DNA of 64,000 nucleotides from Vibrio atypicus (GCF_009811315.1 NZ_BLID01000002.1:295831-359830); one strand, 5' to 3'; positions 36,049 through 46,321 are shown, numbered from the stretch's first letter. Program-made: numbers and translations. The notes: generated by a model not told the origin, from the sequence alone.

Positions 36049-37338
36049 GTGACTCGAATTATCGTAGTAGGCGGCGGTGCAGGCGGTCTTGAGCTTGTTA
36101 CTAAACTTGGTCGTACGTTAGGCCGTAAAGGTCGTGCTAAAGTGACGCTAGTGGATCGCAAAGGTAGCCACTTATGGAAGCCACTTTTGCATGAAGTTGC
36201 GACGGGTTCTTTGGATGAAGGTGTCGATGCATTGAGCTATCGTGCACATGCCAAAAACCATCATTTCGATTTCCAAATGGGTAGCCTAGAAGACATCGAC
36301 CGTGAGCGTAAAGTGATTAAACTGCGTGAACTAAAAGATGACAATGGCGAGCTACTTATGCCAAGCCGTGAACTAGAGTATGACATCCTTGTTATGGCTA
36401 TTGGTTCAACATCCAACGATTTTAATACTCCTGGCGTTCGCGAAAATTGTATTTTCCTCGATAGCCCAGAGCAAGCTCATCGTTTCCGCACAGAAATGAA
36501 CAACGAGTTCCTTAAGCTTCATGCTAAAAATGGTAACGGTAAAGTTGATATCGCGATCGTAGGTGCGGGCGCAACGGGTGTTGAGCTTTCTGCTGAACTT
36601 CATAACGCAGTTAAAGAGCTGCGTACTTACGGTTTTGGTGATTTAGATTCAAGTAAACTAAACGTAAACCTTGTTGAAGCGGGCGAGCGTATTCTTCCAG
36701 CTCTTCCTCCTCGTATCTCAAGTGCAGCACACCAAGAGTTAACTAAGCTTGGTGTGAATGTTCGCACGGCGACTATGGTAACGAAAGCTGAGAAAGACGG
36801 TCTAGTTACTAAAGATGGCGATAAGATTGATGCTCAGATCATGGTTTGGGCGGCTGGTATTAAAGCGCCTGATTTCATTAAAGACATCGCTGGTCTAGAA
36901 ACAAACCGAATCAACCAACTTGTTGTGAAAGATACTCTGCAAACAACGCTCGATGACGATATCTTTGTTATTGGTGATTTGGCTCAGTGCACTCAAGCGG
37001 ATGGTTCTTTTGTTCCACCAAGAGCACAAGCTGCGCACCAGATGTCGAGCTGTGCGTTTTCCAACATTGTGGCTAAGTTGAACGGCCGTGATTTGAAAGC
37101 ATATGTCTACAAAGATAAAGGCTCTCTAGTTTCACTGAGTCGTTTCTCAACGGTCGGTAGCTTGATGGGTAACCTGACTAAAGGCTCAATGATGGTTGAA
37201 GGTCGTATCGCGCGCGTTGTGTATATCTCGCTATATCGTTTACACCAAATGGCTTTACACGGTATGTTCAAAACTGCTCTGATTATTTTGATGGGCAGAA
37301 TTAACCGCGTATTACGTCCAAACCTCAAGTTACACTAA
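36049..37338 (+). CDS. ndh: Type II NADH dehydrogenase
   Basis: Single-subunit, non-proton-pumping NADH:quinone oxidoreductase at the inner face of the membrane. The 429-residue flavoprotein has the N-terminal FAD dinucleotide fold ([14 protein letters not shown]), the NADH-binding fold ([17 protein letters not shown]), and the quinone-site region around AQAAHQMSS. The C-terminal amphipathic helices include [21 protein letters not shown]. The start is a GTG at 36049 with AGAGGA upstream; no in-frame ATG fits. Control by a perfect FNR box would shut it off without oxygen. Confidence 0.97.
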   Translation: MTRIIVVGGGAGGLELVTKLGRTLGRKGRAKVTLVDRKGSHLWKPLLHEVATGSLDEGVDALSYRAHAKNHHFDFQMGSLEDIDRERKVIKLRELKDDNGELLMPSRELEYDILVMAIGSTSNDFNTPGVRENCIFLDSPEQAHRFRTEMNNEFLKLHAKNGNGKVDIAIVGAGATGVELSAELHNAVKELRTYGFGDLDSSKLNVNLVEAGERILPALPPRISSAAHQELTKLGVNVRTATMVTKAEKDGLVTKDGDKIDAQIMVWAAGIKAPDFIKDIAGLETNRINQLVVKDTLQTTLDDDIFVIGDLAQCTQADGSFVPPRAQAAHQMSSCAFSNIVAKLNGRDLKAYVYKDKGSLVSLSRFSTVGSLMGNLTKGSMMVEGRIARVVYISLYRLHQMALHGMFKTALIILMGRINRVLRPNLKLH

Positions 37339-37363
37339 TATTCGGTTGTAGATTTGAATAGAG

Positions 37364-37391
37364 AATGGCGCTCATTGAGCGCCATTTTTTT
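37364..37391 (+). terminator. Terminator of ndh
   Basis: AATGGCGCTC pairs with GAGCGCCATT around a 3-base loop, then a T run. The stop codon of the converging acetyltransferase gene lies in the T tract. Confidence 0.9.
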
Positions 37392-37929
37392 ATTCTGGGA
37401 TTAAGGAGTATACGAGCCCTTCTTTCGGCTTGCCGTTGAAAATAAATCGATTTCGAGCTCGGGATTCAAATAGTGCGCCGCACTGCTCGGCAAGCTGTTG
37501 GCTCTGAAGGTTAAGTGGGTCACAGACTATTTCTAGTCGTGTCATCTTGAGCTGCTCAAAGCTGAAATTTATTAACCCTTCTAGTGCTTCTTTGCCGTAG
37601 CCTTGTCTTTGGTATTTGTCCGCAATCCAATAGCCCAAACTCGCCATGTTAAAGGTATGATAAAGCTCATTGATTGCAACCATGCCAAGTAACTGCTGGT
37701 CACTGCGTCGATATAAACCAAACCCATAGGCTTGTGACTTAACCCAATTGAGGCGAGTGGCCAAAAGAAAACGCTCAGCTTGCTCTTGGTTAAAGTCTTC
37801 TTCACACCAATCAATCCACTGGTGCAGAGTGGGAGAGTCGGAAATCAAGGTCTGAAACTGAGCAGCATCTTCATTTGGAATAAGGCGCAGTTCGAGCCGA
37901 GGTGTGATAATGAGATAGTCAGGCGACAT
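37390..37929 (-). CDS. GNAT N-acetyltransferase, RimJ/RimL-like
   Basis: A 179-residue acetyltransferase of the RimJ/RimL branch of the GNAT superfamily. Family marks are the N-terminal LIITPRLELRLIPNEDA strand, the acetyl-CoA loop YQRQGYGKEAL (Q-x-x-G-x-G/A), and the CDPLNLQSQQLAEQCGA stretch near the end. I start it at 37929, where GAGGA stands at the right distance; the frame opening at 37986 adds a lysine/arginine-rich tail with no support. These enzymes acetylate N-termini, often of ribosomal proteins such as L7/L12. The target here is not known. Third gene of a leftward group after csiV. Confidence 0.88.
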   Translation of the reverse strand: MSPDYLIITPRLELRLIPNEDAAQFQTLISDSPTLHQWIDWCEEDFNQEQAERFLLATRLNWVKSQAYGFGLYRRSDQQLLGMVAINELYHTFNMASLGYWIADKYQRQGYGKEALEGLINFSFEQLKMTRLEIVCDPLNLQSQQLAEQCGALFESRARNRFIFNGKPKEGLVYSLIPE

Positions 37930-38048
37930 GATGACTTTTCCTCGTATCAATATATACCCGTCATACTTCCTAATCACATAGAACACCTATGCTCATAGGG
38001 CTAAATTGGCTTGTTGCCGCGCTGCAACTAGTTATCTTGGGTATAGAA

Positions 38049-38070
38049 AAGCAGCCCAAGTGGACTGCTT
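38049..38070 (-). terminator. Probable terminator of csiV
   Basis: AAGCAG pairs with CTGCTT and an inner CC with GG; on the minus strand TTTTC follows. Confidence 0.6.
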
Positions 38071-38094
38071 AAAAGTAGAATGGTTGCGAGATAG

Positions 38095-38886
38095 TTAGTT
38101 AACTCGGCGCACTTGAATAATCACGCCCATTAGAGGGTGATCTAGATAGTGTGTTTCTGTGCTGCGCATGCGACGCTTTTGATCGAAGCGATAGCTCTTT
38201 AAGAACTCTTGCTTTTCTATCGTCGGGCTAACTTGTTCCATCAAACCTGCTTCAACCACATCGTTGGTTTCTGCAATTGATGTGTTTCCTTCCGCTTCCT
38301 CAGTGGTGAGATCCATCGTTAATGGATCTTGAAGGACAACTTCTCGAACACTTGGTGATTTTAAGTCCATTTCCACATCAGCATACAAGTAGTGCTCTAC
38401 ATAAATTTGTAGCTTACCATCCAGTTCATACAAGGCTTTCGGGATCGAAGTTTCTACAACGCCATCGATAACTTGTGTTCCTTGACTGGCACCTTTCATA
38501 GAGCCATCACGATTAAAGTTGTTTGAAAAGTCTTTGCCCGCTTGGATATGGAAGGTTGGAGCAGACAAACGGCCACGATCGCCTTGACGCCATGCTTTAT
38601 GCATTAGCACTTCGAATCCAGCGTGTTTCTTCAACTTAGCCACTTCACCGTTTAGTTTGTACGATGAGTAAGGCAACATTTGTACGCCTTTACGTGAGCG
38701 GAAGCTCGTATCAGAGAATGAGCCTGTTCCGTCTAAGCTGATCTCTGGTTGGCTGTTTGGCCAAGATTCAGCGGTTTGCTCAGGATTGACTGCTCGTTTA
38801 AACACAACCACTTCGATATCAAATTGTCGCTGAGCCCAAGAAGGCAAAGCAACAAAAAAGAGTAACAGTGGGATCAGCTTTTTCAT
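38095..38886 (-). CDS. csiV: CsiV-like periplasmic peptidoglycan-binding protein (DUF2803)
   Basis: A 263-residue exported protein. The ATG at 38886 has GGAG 5 bases before it and gives a clean signal peptide (MKKLIPLLLFFVALPSWA, cut before QRQFD). The opening strand FDIEVVVFKRAVNPEQTAESWP and the closing HPLMGVIIQVRRV are typical of CsiV proteins. In V. cholerae CsiV binds peptidoglycan and helps LpoA activate PBP1A; loss affects cell shape. It follows mfd by 54 bp on the same strand. Identification rests on family resemblance plus the mfd neighbourhood, so the role is inferred. Confidence 0.88.
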   Translation of the reverse strand: MKKLIPLLLFFVALPSWAQRQFDIEVVVFKRAVNPEQTAESWPNSQPEISLDGTGSFSDTSFRSRKGVQMLPYSSYKLNGEVAKLKKHAGFEVLMHKAWRQGDRGRLSAPTFHIQAGKDFSNNFNRDGSMKGASQGTQVIDGVVETSIPKALYELDGKLQIYVEHYLYADVEMDLKSPSVREVVLQDPLTMDLTTEEAEGNTSIAETNDVVEAGLMEQVSPTIEKQEFLKSYRFDQKRRMRSTETHYLDHPLMGVIIQVRRVN

Positions 38887-38940
38887 TACAACTCCATAAT
38901 CCGGTGGTGTCACCGCGGAAAATTATTCTACCTGATTTGT

Positions 38941-41900
38941 TCAGGCTTTAGGCAAAAGGTTCTGTTGGAATTCACCCAACATATCACCAACAAATTGAAT
39001 TCTTTGACGTCTATCGACCAATGGTACCGTAAACTTGAACTTAGTTGGTCCTTCCATTGCAAATTTTTGTGGCTGAGATTGCAATAGTTTAACCAAATAC
39101 ATTGGGTTAATGTCAGCGTCGGGATAGAACTCTATGTAACCACCTTTTTCGTGCGCTTCAATTTTCTTCACTTTGAGCTCGGCAGCTTGAAGTTTAAGCT
39201 CAGCGACTGAAAGTAAGTTTTTGGTTGCGTCGGGCAGTAAACCAAATCGGTCGATCAGCTCGACTTTGAGATCGCCTAACTCTTGTTTGTCACCCACGCT
39301 GGCAATTTGTTTGTACATAGAAAGTCGAGTGTTGATGTCAGGGATATAGTCATCAGGCAGTAGAGCAGGTAAGCGCATTTCGACTTCGGTTTGCTCTCTT
39401 AGAAGATCATCTAATGATGGTTCTTTGCCTTCTTTAAGCGCTTCTACGGCCTGCTCAAGCATTTCCATATAGAGTGTGAAGCCGATGGATTGGATCTGAC
39501 CACTCTGTTCATCACCGAGCAGTTCGCCAGCGCCACGGATTTCTAAATCGTGAGTCGCGAGTGTAAAGCCCGCGCCAAGATCTTCTAAGGAAGCGATGGC
39601 ATCTAAACGCTTAATAGCGTCTTTGGTCATCGCTTTCGGGTGAGGCGTTAACAAGTAGGCATATGCTTGGTGGTGTGAACGACCAACGCGACCGCGCAAC
39701 TGGTGAAGCTGCGCTAAACCAAGGTTGTCGGCGCGATCCATAATAATAGTATTGGCTGTTGGTACGTCGATGCCCGTTTCTATGATGGTGGTACACACAA
39801 GCAAATTGAAACGCTGGTGGTAGAAATCATTCATGATCCGTTCAAGCTCACGTTCGCGCATTTGGCCATGAGCAACTGTAACGCGCGCTTCTGGGATCAG
39901 CTTTTCTAGATCGGCTGCGACTTTCTCGATGGTTTCGACTTGGTTGTGAAGGAAGTAAACCTGTCCGCCACGCATGATTTCGCGCAATACTGCCTCACGG
40001 ACCACAGCGTCATCACTTTCGCGAACAAAGGTTTTGATCGCTAGTCGACGTGCAGGAGGTGTTGCGATAATGGATAAATCACGCATGCCGCTCATCGCCA
40101 TATTCAACGTTCGAGGGATTGGCGTTGCGGTGAGCGTCAGAATATCTACATCAGCACGCATCGCTTTCATTTTTTCTTTTTGACGTACCCCAAAGCGGTG
40201 TTCTTCATCGACGATCAACAAGCCTAAGTCTTTAAATTTAATATCGTTCGATAGCAGCTTATGGGTACCAACAACAAGATCGACTTTGCCTTCTTCTAGA
40301 TCTTGTAGAACCTGTTTTTGCTCTTTGGCGGATTTGAATCGAGAAAGTACTTCGACTCGAATCGGTAAGTTGGCAAATCGGTCGCGGAAGTTTTCAAAAT
40401 GCTGCTGTGCAAGCAATGTGGTAGGGACGAGTACTGCGACCTGTTTGCTGTTGTCGGTTGCGAGGAAAGCCGCGCGCATTGCCACTTCTGTTTTACCAAA
40501 ACCAACATCACCGCAGACTAGACGATCCATCGCTTTTGCTTGGCACATGTCAGACATTACCGCATTGATGGCCATGGTTTGGTCATCGGTTTCCTCAAAT
40601 GGGAAGCCTGCCTTGAATGTTGCGTATTGACCACGGTCGAGTGCAAATTTGTAGCCTGGTTTAAGCTCACGTTTGGCATAAACATCCAGCAGTTCTGCGG
40701 CCACATCTCTGACTTTTTCAGCCGCTTTTCGACGTGCTTTAGCCCAAGCTTCACCACCCAATTTATGCAGCGGCGCACTCTCTTCTGCGCCACCAGAATA
40801 GCGACTAATTAGATTAAGTGACGCAACTGGGACATAGAGTTTAGCATCATTTTGATATTCAAGCGTAACGTACTCGGTCGTCATGCCACCGGCTTCGAGG
40901 GTTTGCAAGCCAATGTAGCGGCCAATACCATGATCAATATGCACCACAGGTTGACCTGGCTTAAGCTCTGCCAAGTTACGGATAACGGCATCGCTATTTG
41001 TTGTTTTGCGATCTTTACGTCGGCGCTGAATGACGCGGTCTCCGAGTAAGTCGCTTTCACAGATTAAGGCTAACTCTTCGTCACCAAATAGGAAGCCATG
41101 TTCTGCGGCTCCTAATACAAGAGTGAACTTTTCAGAACTGGCAATCGCTTGGCAAAAGCTTGGCTGTTCGACAGGGCGCAATTTAATCCGTTGTAAGAGC
41201 TCTAGCAGCGCTTCACGGCGGCCTTCTGATTCAACCGAGAAAACAATTTTACCTTTGTAGTTTTCACTGAACTGACGCAGGGCTGCCATTGGCTCTTTGT
41301 TTTGATGTTGTACCGCAAGAGTCGGTAAAGGTTCGACTGCTGGGTTTGTGCGCCCTTGCTTCTCTACGATGGCATCAATAGAAAGCTGTACTTGAGGCAG
41401 AGACTTAAAGCGGCCGAATAGCTCATCTTTCTTCAGCCATAGTTCTTCTGGCGGAAGCAACGGCCGCAAAGGATCAACTTTTCTCTGGTCATAGCGGTAA
41501 TCAACGTCTGTCAGGAAAGTATCGATTGCACTTTCGATGTCACCGACAGTGATGAGTTGACTGTCGTCTGTAATATAGTCGAACAGAGTTTCTGTCTGTT
41601 CAAAAAAGAGTGGTTGCCAATATTCGATGCCTGCAGGCCAAGTACCTTTCGACACTTGCATGTAAACAGATTCAGGTTCGCGACGTGCTTCAAAACGTTG
41701 TCGCCAACGAATACGAAAATCTTCAATCGCTGCTTCTGTTGTCGGGAATTCGTGTGCCGGGAGTAGGCAGATTTCTTTTACATCATTGATAGAGCGTTGA
41801 TTTTCTGGATCAAAGGTTCGAATCGTGTCGATTTCGTCATCAAAAAAGTCAATTCGGAATGGGTCGTTTGAGCCCATCGGATACAGATCTAAAATTGAAC

Positions 41901-42402
41901 CACGGCTCGCGTACTCGCCTGGGCCGAATACCTGATCGACATGACGGTAACCCGACTTTTCAAGTTGTAGACGCAATTTATCGAGCGAATAAAGATCGCC
42001 TACCTTCACCATTAGAGTGTGCTGCATCAGGTAGTCACGTGGAGACTGACGTTGTAACAGTGTGCTGACTGGTACAATCGTAATACCACTCGTTTGAGTC
42101 GGGAGTTGATACAAACGAGCGATACGATCTGAAATGATCTCTTGATGAGGCGAGAAGTTATCGTAAGGCAGTGTTTCCCAATCAGGGAATAGTACGACAT
42201 CCTCTTGCGTGAACTGCTCGATCTCTTGCAATAGTTTGAGCGCTGTTTGCGGATCTGGAACGGCAAGTAGGGTGTGGCTCGGGTGTTGATTCGCCAGTTC
42301 TGCGATTGCAATCGCTAAACTGGCACCTTGTAGGTTTCCGACTTGTTTTTTATCACCAGCGCCAGTTGGATTCGCTAGTTGGAATAGAGTGGTATTTGGC
42401 AT
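38941..42402 (-). CDS. mfd: Transcription-repair coupling factor
   Basis: A 1153-residue translocase that removes stalled RNA polymerase and recruits UvrA. Domains in order: UvrB-like N-terminal region (about 1-340), the RNA polymerase-interacting CarD/RID domain (about 480-570, PVVHIDHGIGRYIGL), a RecG-like helicase core with Walker A GDVGFGKTEVA and the DEEHRFG box, RIVVGR-like HQLRGRVGR motif, and the C-terminal TRCF domain. Length matches E. coli Mfd (1148). The gap from the upstream plzB-like gene is only 10 bp, so the two are likely cotranscribed. Confidence 0.98.
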   Translation of the reverse strand: MPNTTLFQLANPTGAGDKKQVGNLQGASLAIAIAELANQHPSHTLLAVPDPQTALKLLQEIEQFTQEDVVLFPDWETLPYDNFSPHQEIISDRIARLYQLPTQTSGITIVPVSTLLQRQSPRDYLMQHTLMVKVGDLYSLDKLRLQLEKSGYRHVDQVFGPGEYASRGSILDLYPMGSNDPFRIDFFDDEIDTIRTFDPENQRSINDVKEICLLPAHEFPTTEAAIEDFRIRWRQRFEARREPESVYMQVSKGTWPAGIEYWQPLFFEQTETLFDYITDDSQLITVGDIESAIDTFLTDVDYRYDQRKVDPLRPLLPPEELWLKKDELFGRFKSLPQVQLSIDAIVEKQGRTNPAVEPLPTLAVQHQNKEPMAALRQFSENYKGKIVFSVESEGRREALLELLQRIKLRPVEQPSFCQAIASSEKFTLVLGAAEHGFLFGDEELALICESDLLGDRVIQRRRKDRKTTNSDAVIRNLAELKPGQPVVHIDHGIGRYIGLQTLEAGGMTTEYVTLEYQNDAKLYVPVASLNLISRYSGGAEESAPLHKLGGEAWAKARRKAAEKVRDVAAELLDVYAKRELKPGYKFALDRGQYATFKAGFPFEETDDQTMAINAVMSDMCQAKAMDRLVCGDVGFGKTEVAMRAAFLATDNSKQVAVLVPTTLLAQQHFENFRDRFANLPIRVEVLSRFKSAKEQKQVLQDLEEGKVDLVVGTHKLLSNDIKFKDLGLLIVDEEHRFGVRQKEKMKAMRADVDILTLTATPIPRTLNMAMSGMRDLSIIATPPARRLAIKTFVRESDDAVVREAVLREIMRGGQVYFLHNQVETIEKVAADLEKLIPEARVTVAHGQMRERELERIMNDFYHQRFNLLVCTTIIETGIDVPTANTIIMDRADNLGLAQLHQLRGRVGRSHHQAYAYLLTPHPKAMTKDAIKRLDAIASLEDLGAGFTLATHDLEIRGAGELLGDEQSGQIQSIGFTLYMEMLEQAVEALKEGKEPSLDDLLREQTEVEMRLPALLPDDYIPDINTRLSMYKQIASVGDKQELGDLKVELIDRFGLLPDATKNLLSVAELKLQAAELKVKKIEAHEKGGYIEFYPDADINPMYLVKLLQSQPQKFAMEGPTKFKFTVPLVDRRQRIQFVGDMLGEFQQNLLPKA

Positions 42403-42412
42403 AACAATGGTT

Positions 42413-42979
42413 CTATTTGTCTCGATTTAGTGAGCGTTGACGCAGCATTTTTTGTTGTTGATAGAGAGCGGCTTTGATTAACAGGTCTTCATCTAAATCG
42501 CGTAGTAGGTCATATTTAACGGTGATTTTGTGTTGTTCTTCGTGTTGTTCAGATTCAATCACGTGTCCGTAGCTGTAGATAGCGGCAGCCGGGTGGTCAA
42601 GGAATAGCTTGATGCGTACCTTGGTTCCTACACCTAAAGCCTCATCAGCTAGATAGCTAAATAAGCTGGCACCGAACGAGAGGGTTTGATGTCGGTAGGC
42701 TTCGTTGTCTTGCTGAGAAAGCATAAACGTTAGCAGCAGGTTCAATTTAGCATTTTGAGTATCTAAGAGTTCGATGACGTGTTTAAAGTCATTATTTTTG
42801 AGCTCAGAACGCGCACTGTCGTTGAGCAAATCGAGATGGCTAAATTCACTGGCTACTAGGAAAGGAGCAGGAATTTCATTTTCAAATCGATCGAAAGAGG
42901 GCAGAACAACACTTGATTCAAGTGGCTCTACATTGACAGTCATTTTGTGGTGAACGGTAAAATATTCTTGTTCAGGCAT
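42413..42979 (-). CDS. PilZ-like protein, PlzB type
   Basis: A 188-residue protein just upstream of mfd. In V. cholerae the gene here is PlzB, one of the five PilZ proteins; the length and the KVRIKLFLDHPAAAIYSYGHVIESEQ strand region fit a PilZ barrel. However the two cyclic di-GMP contact motifs (RxxxR and D/NxSxxG) are not recognisable, so direct ligand binding is doubtful. It runs divergently from lolC across 165 bp and ends 10 bp before mfd. Soluble, no signal peptide. Assignment relies mainly on synteny; call it a degenerate PilZ protein. Confidence 0.75.
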   Translation of the reverse strand: MPEQEYFTVHHKMTVNVEPLESSVVLPSFDRFENEIPAPFLVASEFSHLDLLNDSARSELKNNDFKHVIELLDTQNAKLNLLLTFMLSQQDNEAYRHQTLSFGASLFSYLADEALGVGTKVRIKLFLDHPAAAIYSYGHVIESEQHEEQHKITVKYDLLRDLDEDLLIKAALYQQQKMLRQRSLNRDK

Positions 42980-43144
42980 TCTGAATTTCCTTTTACTAAC
43001 ACACTGATTATCGTCATACGTAGCAACTAATCAAGGTATGTCATTGTTTATCACATATTTTGACCTCTAATTAGCAATTAAGGGCTACACCCGACAAGGA
43101 TAAATCGGTACATTAACCACTATCAGACGTTATTGGTTTATTTT

Positions 43145-44353
43145 ATGTTTCATCCGGTCTCGGCTTTTATCGGTTTACGTTACTTACGAGGACGTTCCGG
43201 TGATCGATTTAGCCGCTTTGTATCTTATATGTCTACAGCGGGGATCACGATTGGTGTGATGTCGCTTGTGACTGTTCTCTCCGTTATGAATGGCTTTGAA
43301 GCTCAGCTTAAAGGGCGGATTCTTGGTGTGTTACCTCAGGCAATCGTATCGGAAGTGGATGGCAAGACACCACGTGAAGAGCAAGCGCCTCTTTTCGTTC
43401 AAGCTCTTTCGACTGCTGCGCACCCTGAACCGATCGTGCAAAGCGAAGCGGTCATTCAAAGTGCCTCTCAGCTTAGCGCAGGTTTATTGATTGGTATTAA
43501 ACCGAGCGATCATGATCCCATTGAAGACCACTTAATCGCGGGTCGTTTATCGGCGATGGAAGCTGGAAAGTATCAATTGTTTATCGGTCATACTTTGGCA
43601 CGTTCGATGGATGTTTCGATGGGAGACAAGGTTCGCTTGATGGTAACCAGTGCGAGTCAATTCACGCCGCTTGGCCGAATCCCAAGTCAGCGCATTTTCA
43701 CTGTGGCAGGGATCTACAACACGGGTTCGGACGTTGATGGCCAGTTAATGCTAACCCACATTGATGACGCTGCGCGTTTAAACCGGATGAAAAGTGACAC
43801 CATGACAGGATGGCGACTCTTCTTTGAAGACCCATTTATTGTGGCTGATTTGAGTCAACAACCAATGCCAGATGGATGGCAGTGGCAAGACTGGCGTGAT
43901 CAGCGCGGTGAGCTATTCCAAGCTGTTCGAATGGAAAAAAACATGATGGGCTTGATGCTCGGACTGATCGTTGGTGTTGCGGCTTTCAACATTATTTCTG
44001 CGCTCATTATGGTGGTTATGGAGAAGCAATCGGAAGTGGCTATTTTAAAGACTCAAGGAATGACAGATCAGCAGATTTTAGCCATTTTCATGGTGCAAGG
44101 CGCGAGCAGTGGCGTGTTAGGTTCTTTGATCGGTGGCCTTCTTGGTGTTGTGTTAGCGACTAATTTGAACTCGCTTTTAGAAAGTGCTGGTATTGCACTG
44201 TTTTCTGTCGGTGGAGAGCTACCGATTTTAATTAATCCATTGCAAATTGCAGTGGTCGTAGTATTGGCAATTGCACTTAGCCTACTTGCTACTTTGTTCC
44301 CGTCTTATCGTGCATCTTCAGTTAAACCGGCCGAGGCTTTGAGATATGAGTAA
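43145..44353 (+). CDS. lolC: Lipoprotein-releasing system membrane subunit LolC
   Basis: Inner-membrane subunit of LolCDE, which extracts outer-membrane lipoproteins for the chaperone LolA. The 402-residue protein has the membrane helix at about 25-47, a large periplasmic MacB-like domain, and three C-terminal helices with the FtsX domain ([13 protein letters not shown]). The N-terminal [26 protein letters not shown] and ATG at 43145 are preferred over the TTG at 43133. It overlaps lolD by 8 bases. With the paralogue lolE it forms the membrane dimer; LolC is the subunit that binds LolA. Confidence 0.95.
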   Translation: MFHPVSAFIGLRYLRGRSGDRFSRFVSYMSTAGITIGVMSLVTVLSVMNGFEAQLKGRILGVLPQAIVSEVDGKTPREEQAPLFVQALSTAAHPEPIVQSEAVIQSASQLSAGLLIGIKPSDHDPIEDHLIAGRLSAMEAGKYQLFIGHTLARSMDVSMGDKVRLMVTSASQFTPLGRIPSQRIFTVAGIYNTGSDVDGQLMLTHIDDAARLNRMKSDTMTGWRLFFEDPFIVADLSQQPMPDGWQWQDWRDQRGELFQAVRMEKNMMGLMLGLIVGVAAFNIISALIMVVMEKQSEVAILKTQGMTDQQILAIFMVQGASSGVLGSLIGGLLGVVLATNLNSLLESAGIALFSVGGELPILINPLQIAVVVVLAIALSLLATLFPSYRASSVKPAEALRYE

Positions 44354-45032
44354 CCTTCTAGAGTGTCATAATATTTGTAAAACGTATCGTGAAGGTTCTT
44401 TAGATACCCAAGTATTAAAAGGGGTAAGTTTTGAGCTTAAAAAAGGGGAATTGGCTTCGATCATTGGCTCGTCTGGTTCAGGTAAAAGTACCTTGCTGCA
44501 TATTTTGGGCGCGTTAGACGATACGACCGAAGGGCACGTTACCTTCTTGGGGCAAAATCTAGCGGAGCTAAGTTCAAATAAACAAGCTAAGTTGCGTAAT
44601 CAACATTTAGGTTTCGTCTATCAATTCCACCACCTACTCGCTGATTTCAGTGCATTGGAAAACGTCGCCATGCCACTTTTGATTGGTGGTATGTCGACGA
44701 ACGGAGCCAAGGCGAAAGCGAAAGCACTGCTTGATAAAGTGGGTTTGACTCACCGTATTGAGCATCGACCATCAGAATTGTCTGGTGGTGAAAGGCAGCG
44801 CGTGGCGATTGCGCGAGCACTGGTGAATAGTCCGGATTTGGTGCTTGCTGATGAGCCAACGGGTAACCTAGATCACAAGACGGCACTATCTATTTACGAC
44901 CTAATGCGTGAGCTGAACCAAGAGTCGGGTACCGCATTTCTAGTCGTAACCCATGATGGCGAACTTGCAAGTAAAATGGATCGCCAGTTGCACATGCAAG
45001 ATGGCTTATTGCTGAATGTTGGGGAGTCCTAA
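44346..45032 (+). CDS. lolD: Lipoprotein-releasing ATPase LolD
   Basis: ABC ATPase of LolCDE, 228 aa. Walker A GSSGSGKS, signature LSGGERQRV, Walker [13 protein letters not shown] and the H-loop VVTHD are intact. The Q-loop area contains [17 protein letters not shown], typical of LolD and MacB-type ATPases. Its start lies in the last codons of lolC, so translation is coupled. Drives lipoprotein release with LolC and LolE. Confidence 0.97.
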   Translation: MSNLLECHNICKTYREGSLDTQVLKGVSFELKKGELASIIGSSGSGKSTLLHILGALDDTTEGHVTFLGQNLAELSSNKQAKLRNQHLGFVYQFHHLLADFSALENVAMPLLIGGMSTNGAKAKAKALLDKVGLTHRIEHRPSELSGGERQRVAIARALVNSPDLVLADEPTGNLDHKTALSIYDLMRELNQESGTAFLVVTHDGELASKMDRQLHMQDGLLLNVGES

Positions 45033-45033
45033 T

Positions 45034-46278
45034 TTGTTCTCTTCACTATCTTTACTTATCGGTGGTCGTTTTAGTCGAGCCAAACAGCGCAACAAAATGG
45101 TGTCGTTTATTTCACTCTCCTCGACGATTGGTATTACTGTAGGCGTCGCGGTGATCATTATTGGCTTGTCAGCGATGAATGGTTTTGAGCGTGAACTGAA
45201 AGACCGCGTTTTGTCTGTCATCTCACACGGTGAGTTTGAAGGTGTTCGCGGGCCGATTGAAGAGTGGCAGTCGGTGATCACTCAAGCGGAAAAGCATCCT
45301 AAAGTTGAAGCGGCTGCCCCTTTCGTGAAGTTAACGGCGCTTGCTGAAAAAGGCCAACAACTCAAAGCGATTGAGGTGAGAGGTATTGACCCAAGCCAAG
45401 AGTCGAAAGTTTCAAACCTGAATCATTACATTGATCCGTCGGTATGGCAGCAATTTAAACCTGGCAGTAAGCAAGTGATCTTAGGTCAAGGTGTCGCGGA
45501 CCTTTTGAAGGTTGATGTGGGTGACTTCCTAACTCTAATGATTCCTTCATCTGGTGTTACAACCAAGGTGCAAGCGCCGAAACGTGTTCGAGTTCAAGTC
45601 GCGGGTTTACTGACTCTAAATGGTCAGATTGATCATAATCTTGCCTTAGTCCCACTGGCTGATGCCCAGCAGTACGCTAAGTTAGGAAGTGCCGTTTCTG
45701 GCGTTGCATTAAAAGTTACCGATGTACTTGACGCGACTCAAATTGTTCGTGAAGCGGGTAATACACTCGATGTTTACGTCTATCTTCGTAGCTGGCAACA
45801 GAAATATGGGTTCTTATATCGAGATATTCAGCTGGTTCGAACCATTATGTATTTAGTCATGGTACTGGTGATTGGTGTTGCGAGCTTTAATATTGTTTCT
45901 ACACTGATGATGGCGGTAAAAGATCGCGCCTCTGAGATTGCGATTCTTCGGACCATGGGCGCGACGGATGGCCTGGTAAAACGTATCTTTGTTTGGCAAG
46001 GCGTATTCTCTGGGGTGCTAGGTAGTATCGCGGGTAGCGTGTTTGGTGTTTTGGTGGCACTAAATCTCACGGATTTGATCAAAGGACTTGAAGGTCTCAT
46101 TGGCCATAAGTTTTTGTCGGGCGATATCTATTTTGTCGACTTCTTACCCTCTCAAGTGAACTTCACTGACGTTGCCTTAGTCTCTACAACGGCGATTATT
46201 CTTAGTCTACTTGCAACTTGGTACCCGGCTTCGAGAGCGAGTAAGTTGAACCCAGCTACGGTTCTCAGTTCCAAGTAG
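45034..46278 (+). CDS. lolE: Lipoprotein-releasing system membrane subunit LolE
   Basis: Third gene of lolCDE; receives outer-membrane lipoproteins. I choose the TTG at 45034 (FSSLSLLIGGRFSRAKQRNKMVSFIS N-terminus, 414 aa, the E. coli length), with GGGGAG 8-12 bases before it. An in-frame ATG at 45016 inside lolD would add six residues and lacks such support. The periplasmic domain is followed by the FtsX-type core with AILRTMGATDGLVKRIF. TTG starts are rare, which could hold LolE synthesis slightly below LolD. Ends in a bidirectional terminator. Confidence 0.95.
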   Translation: MFSSLSLLIGGRFSRAKQRNKMVSFISLSSTIGITVGVAVIIIGLSAMNGFERELKDRVLSVISHGEFEGVRGPIEEWQSVITQAEKHPKVEAAAPFVKLTALAEKGQQLKAIEVRGIDPSQESKVSNLNHYIDPSVWQQFKPGSKQVILGQGVADLLKVDVGDFLTLMIPSSGVTTKVQAPKRVRVQVAGLLTLNGQIDHNLALVPLADAQQYAKLGSAVSGVALKVTDVLDATQIVREAGNTLDVYVYLRSWQQKYGFLYRDIQLVRTIMYLVMVLVIGVASFNIVSTLMMAVKDRASEIAILRTMGATDGLVKRIFVWQGVFSGVLGSIAGSVFGVLVALNLTDLIKGLEGLIGHKFLSGDIYFVDFLPSQVNFTDVALVSTTAIILSLLATWYPASRASKLNPATVLSSK

Positions 46279-46294
46279 TGTAAATCTAAAATGT

Positions 46295-46321
46295 AAAAAG
46301 GACCCATTCGGGTCCTTTTTT
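46295..46321. terminator. Bidirectional terminator between lolE and the DUF2062 gene
   Basis: AAAAGGACCC pairs with GGGTCCTTTT around ATTC, with A and T runs on either side. Confidence 0.88.

Noticed and set aside
35820..36092. 90-codon frame with TTG start in the ndh leader
   Set aside because: No Shine-Dalgarno sequence, low-complexity Arg/Cys composition, and it runs into ndh in another frame. It is better explained as leader RNA.
40286..40630. 114-codon plus-strand frame inside mfd
   Set aside because: Antisense shadow of a conserved coding region.
38941..42979. Possible frameshift between the plzB-like gene and mfd
   Set aside because: Both frames are complete with their own starts and stops; the 10-bp gap is ordinary operon spacing.
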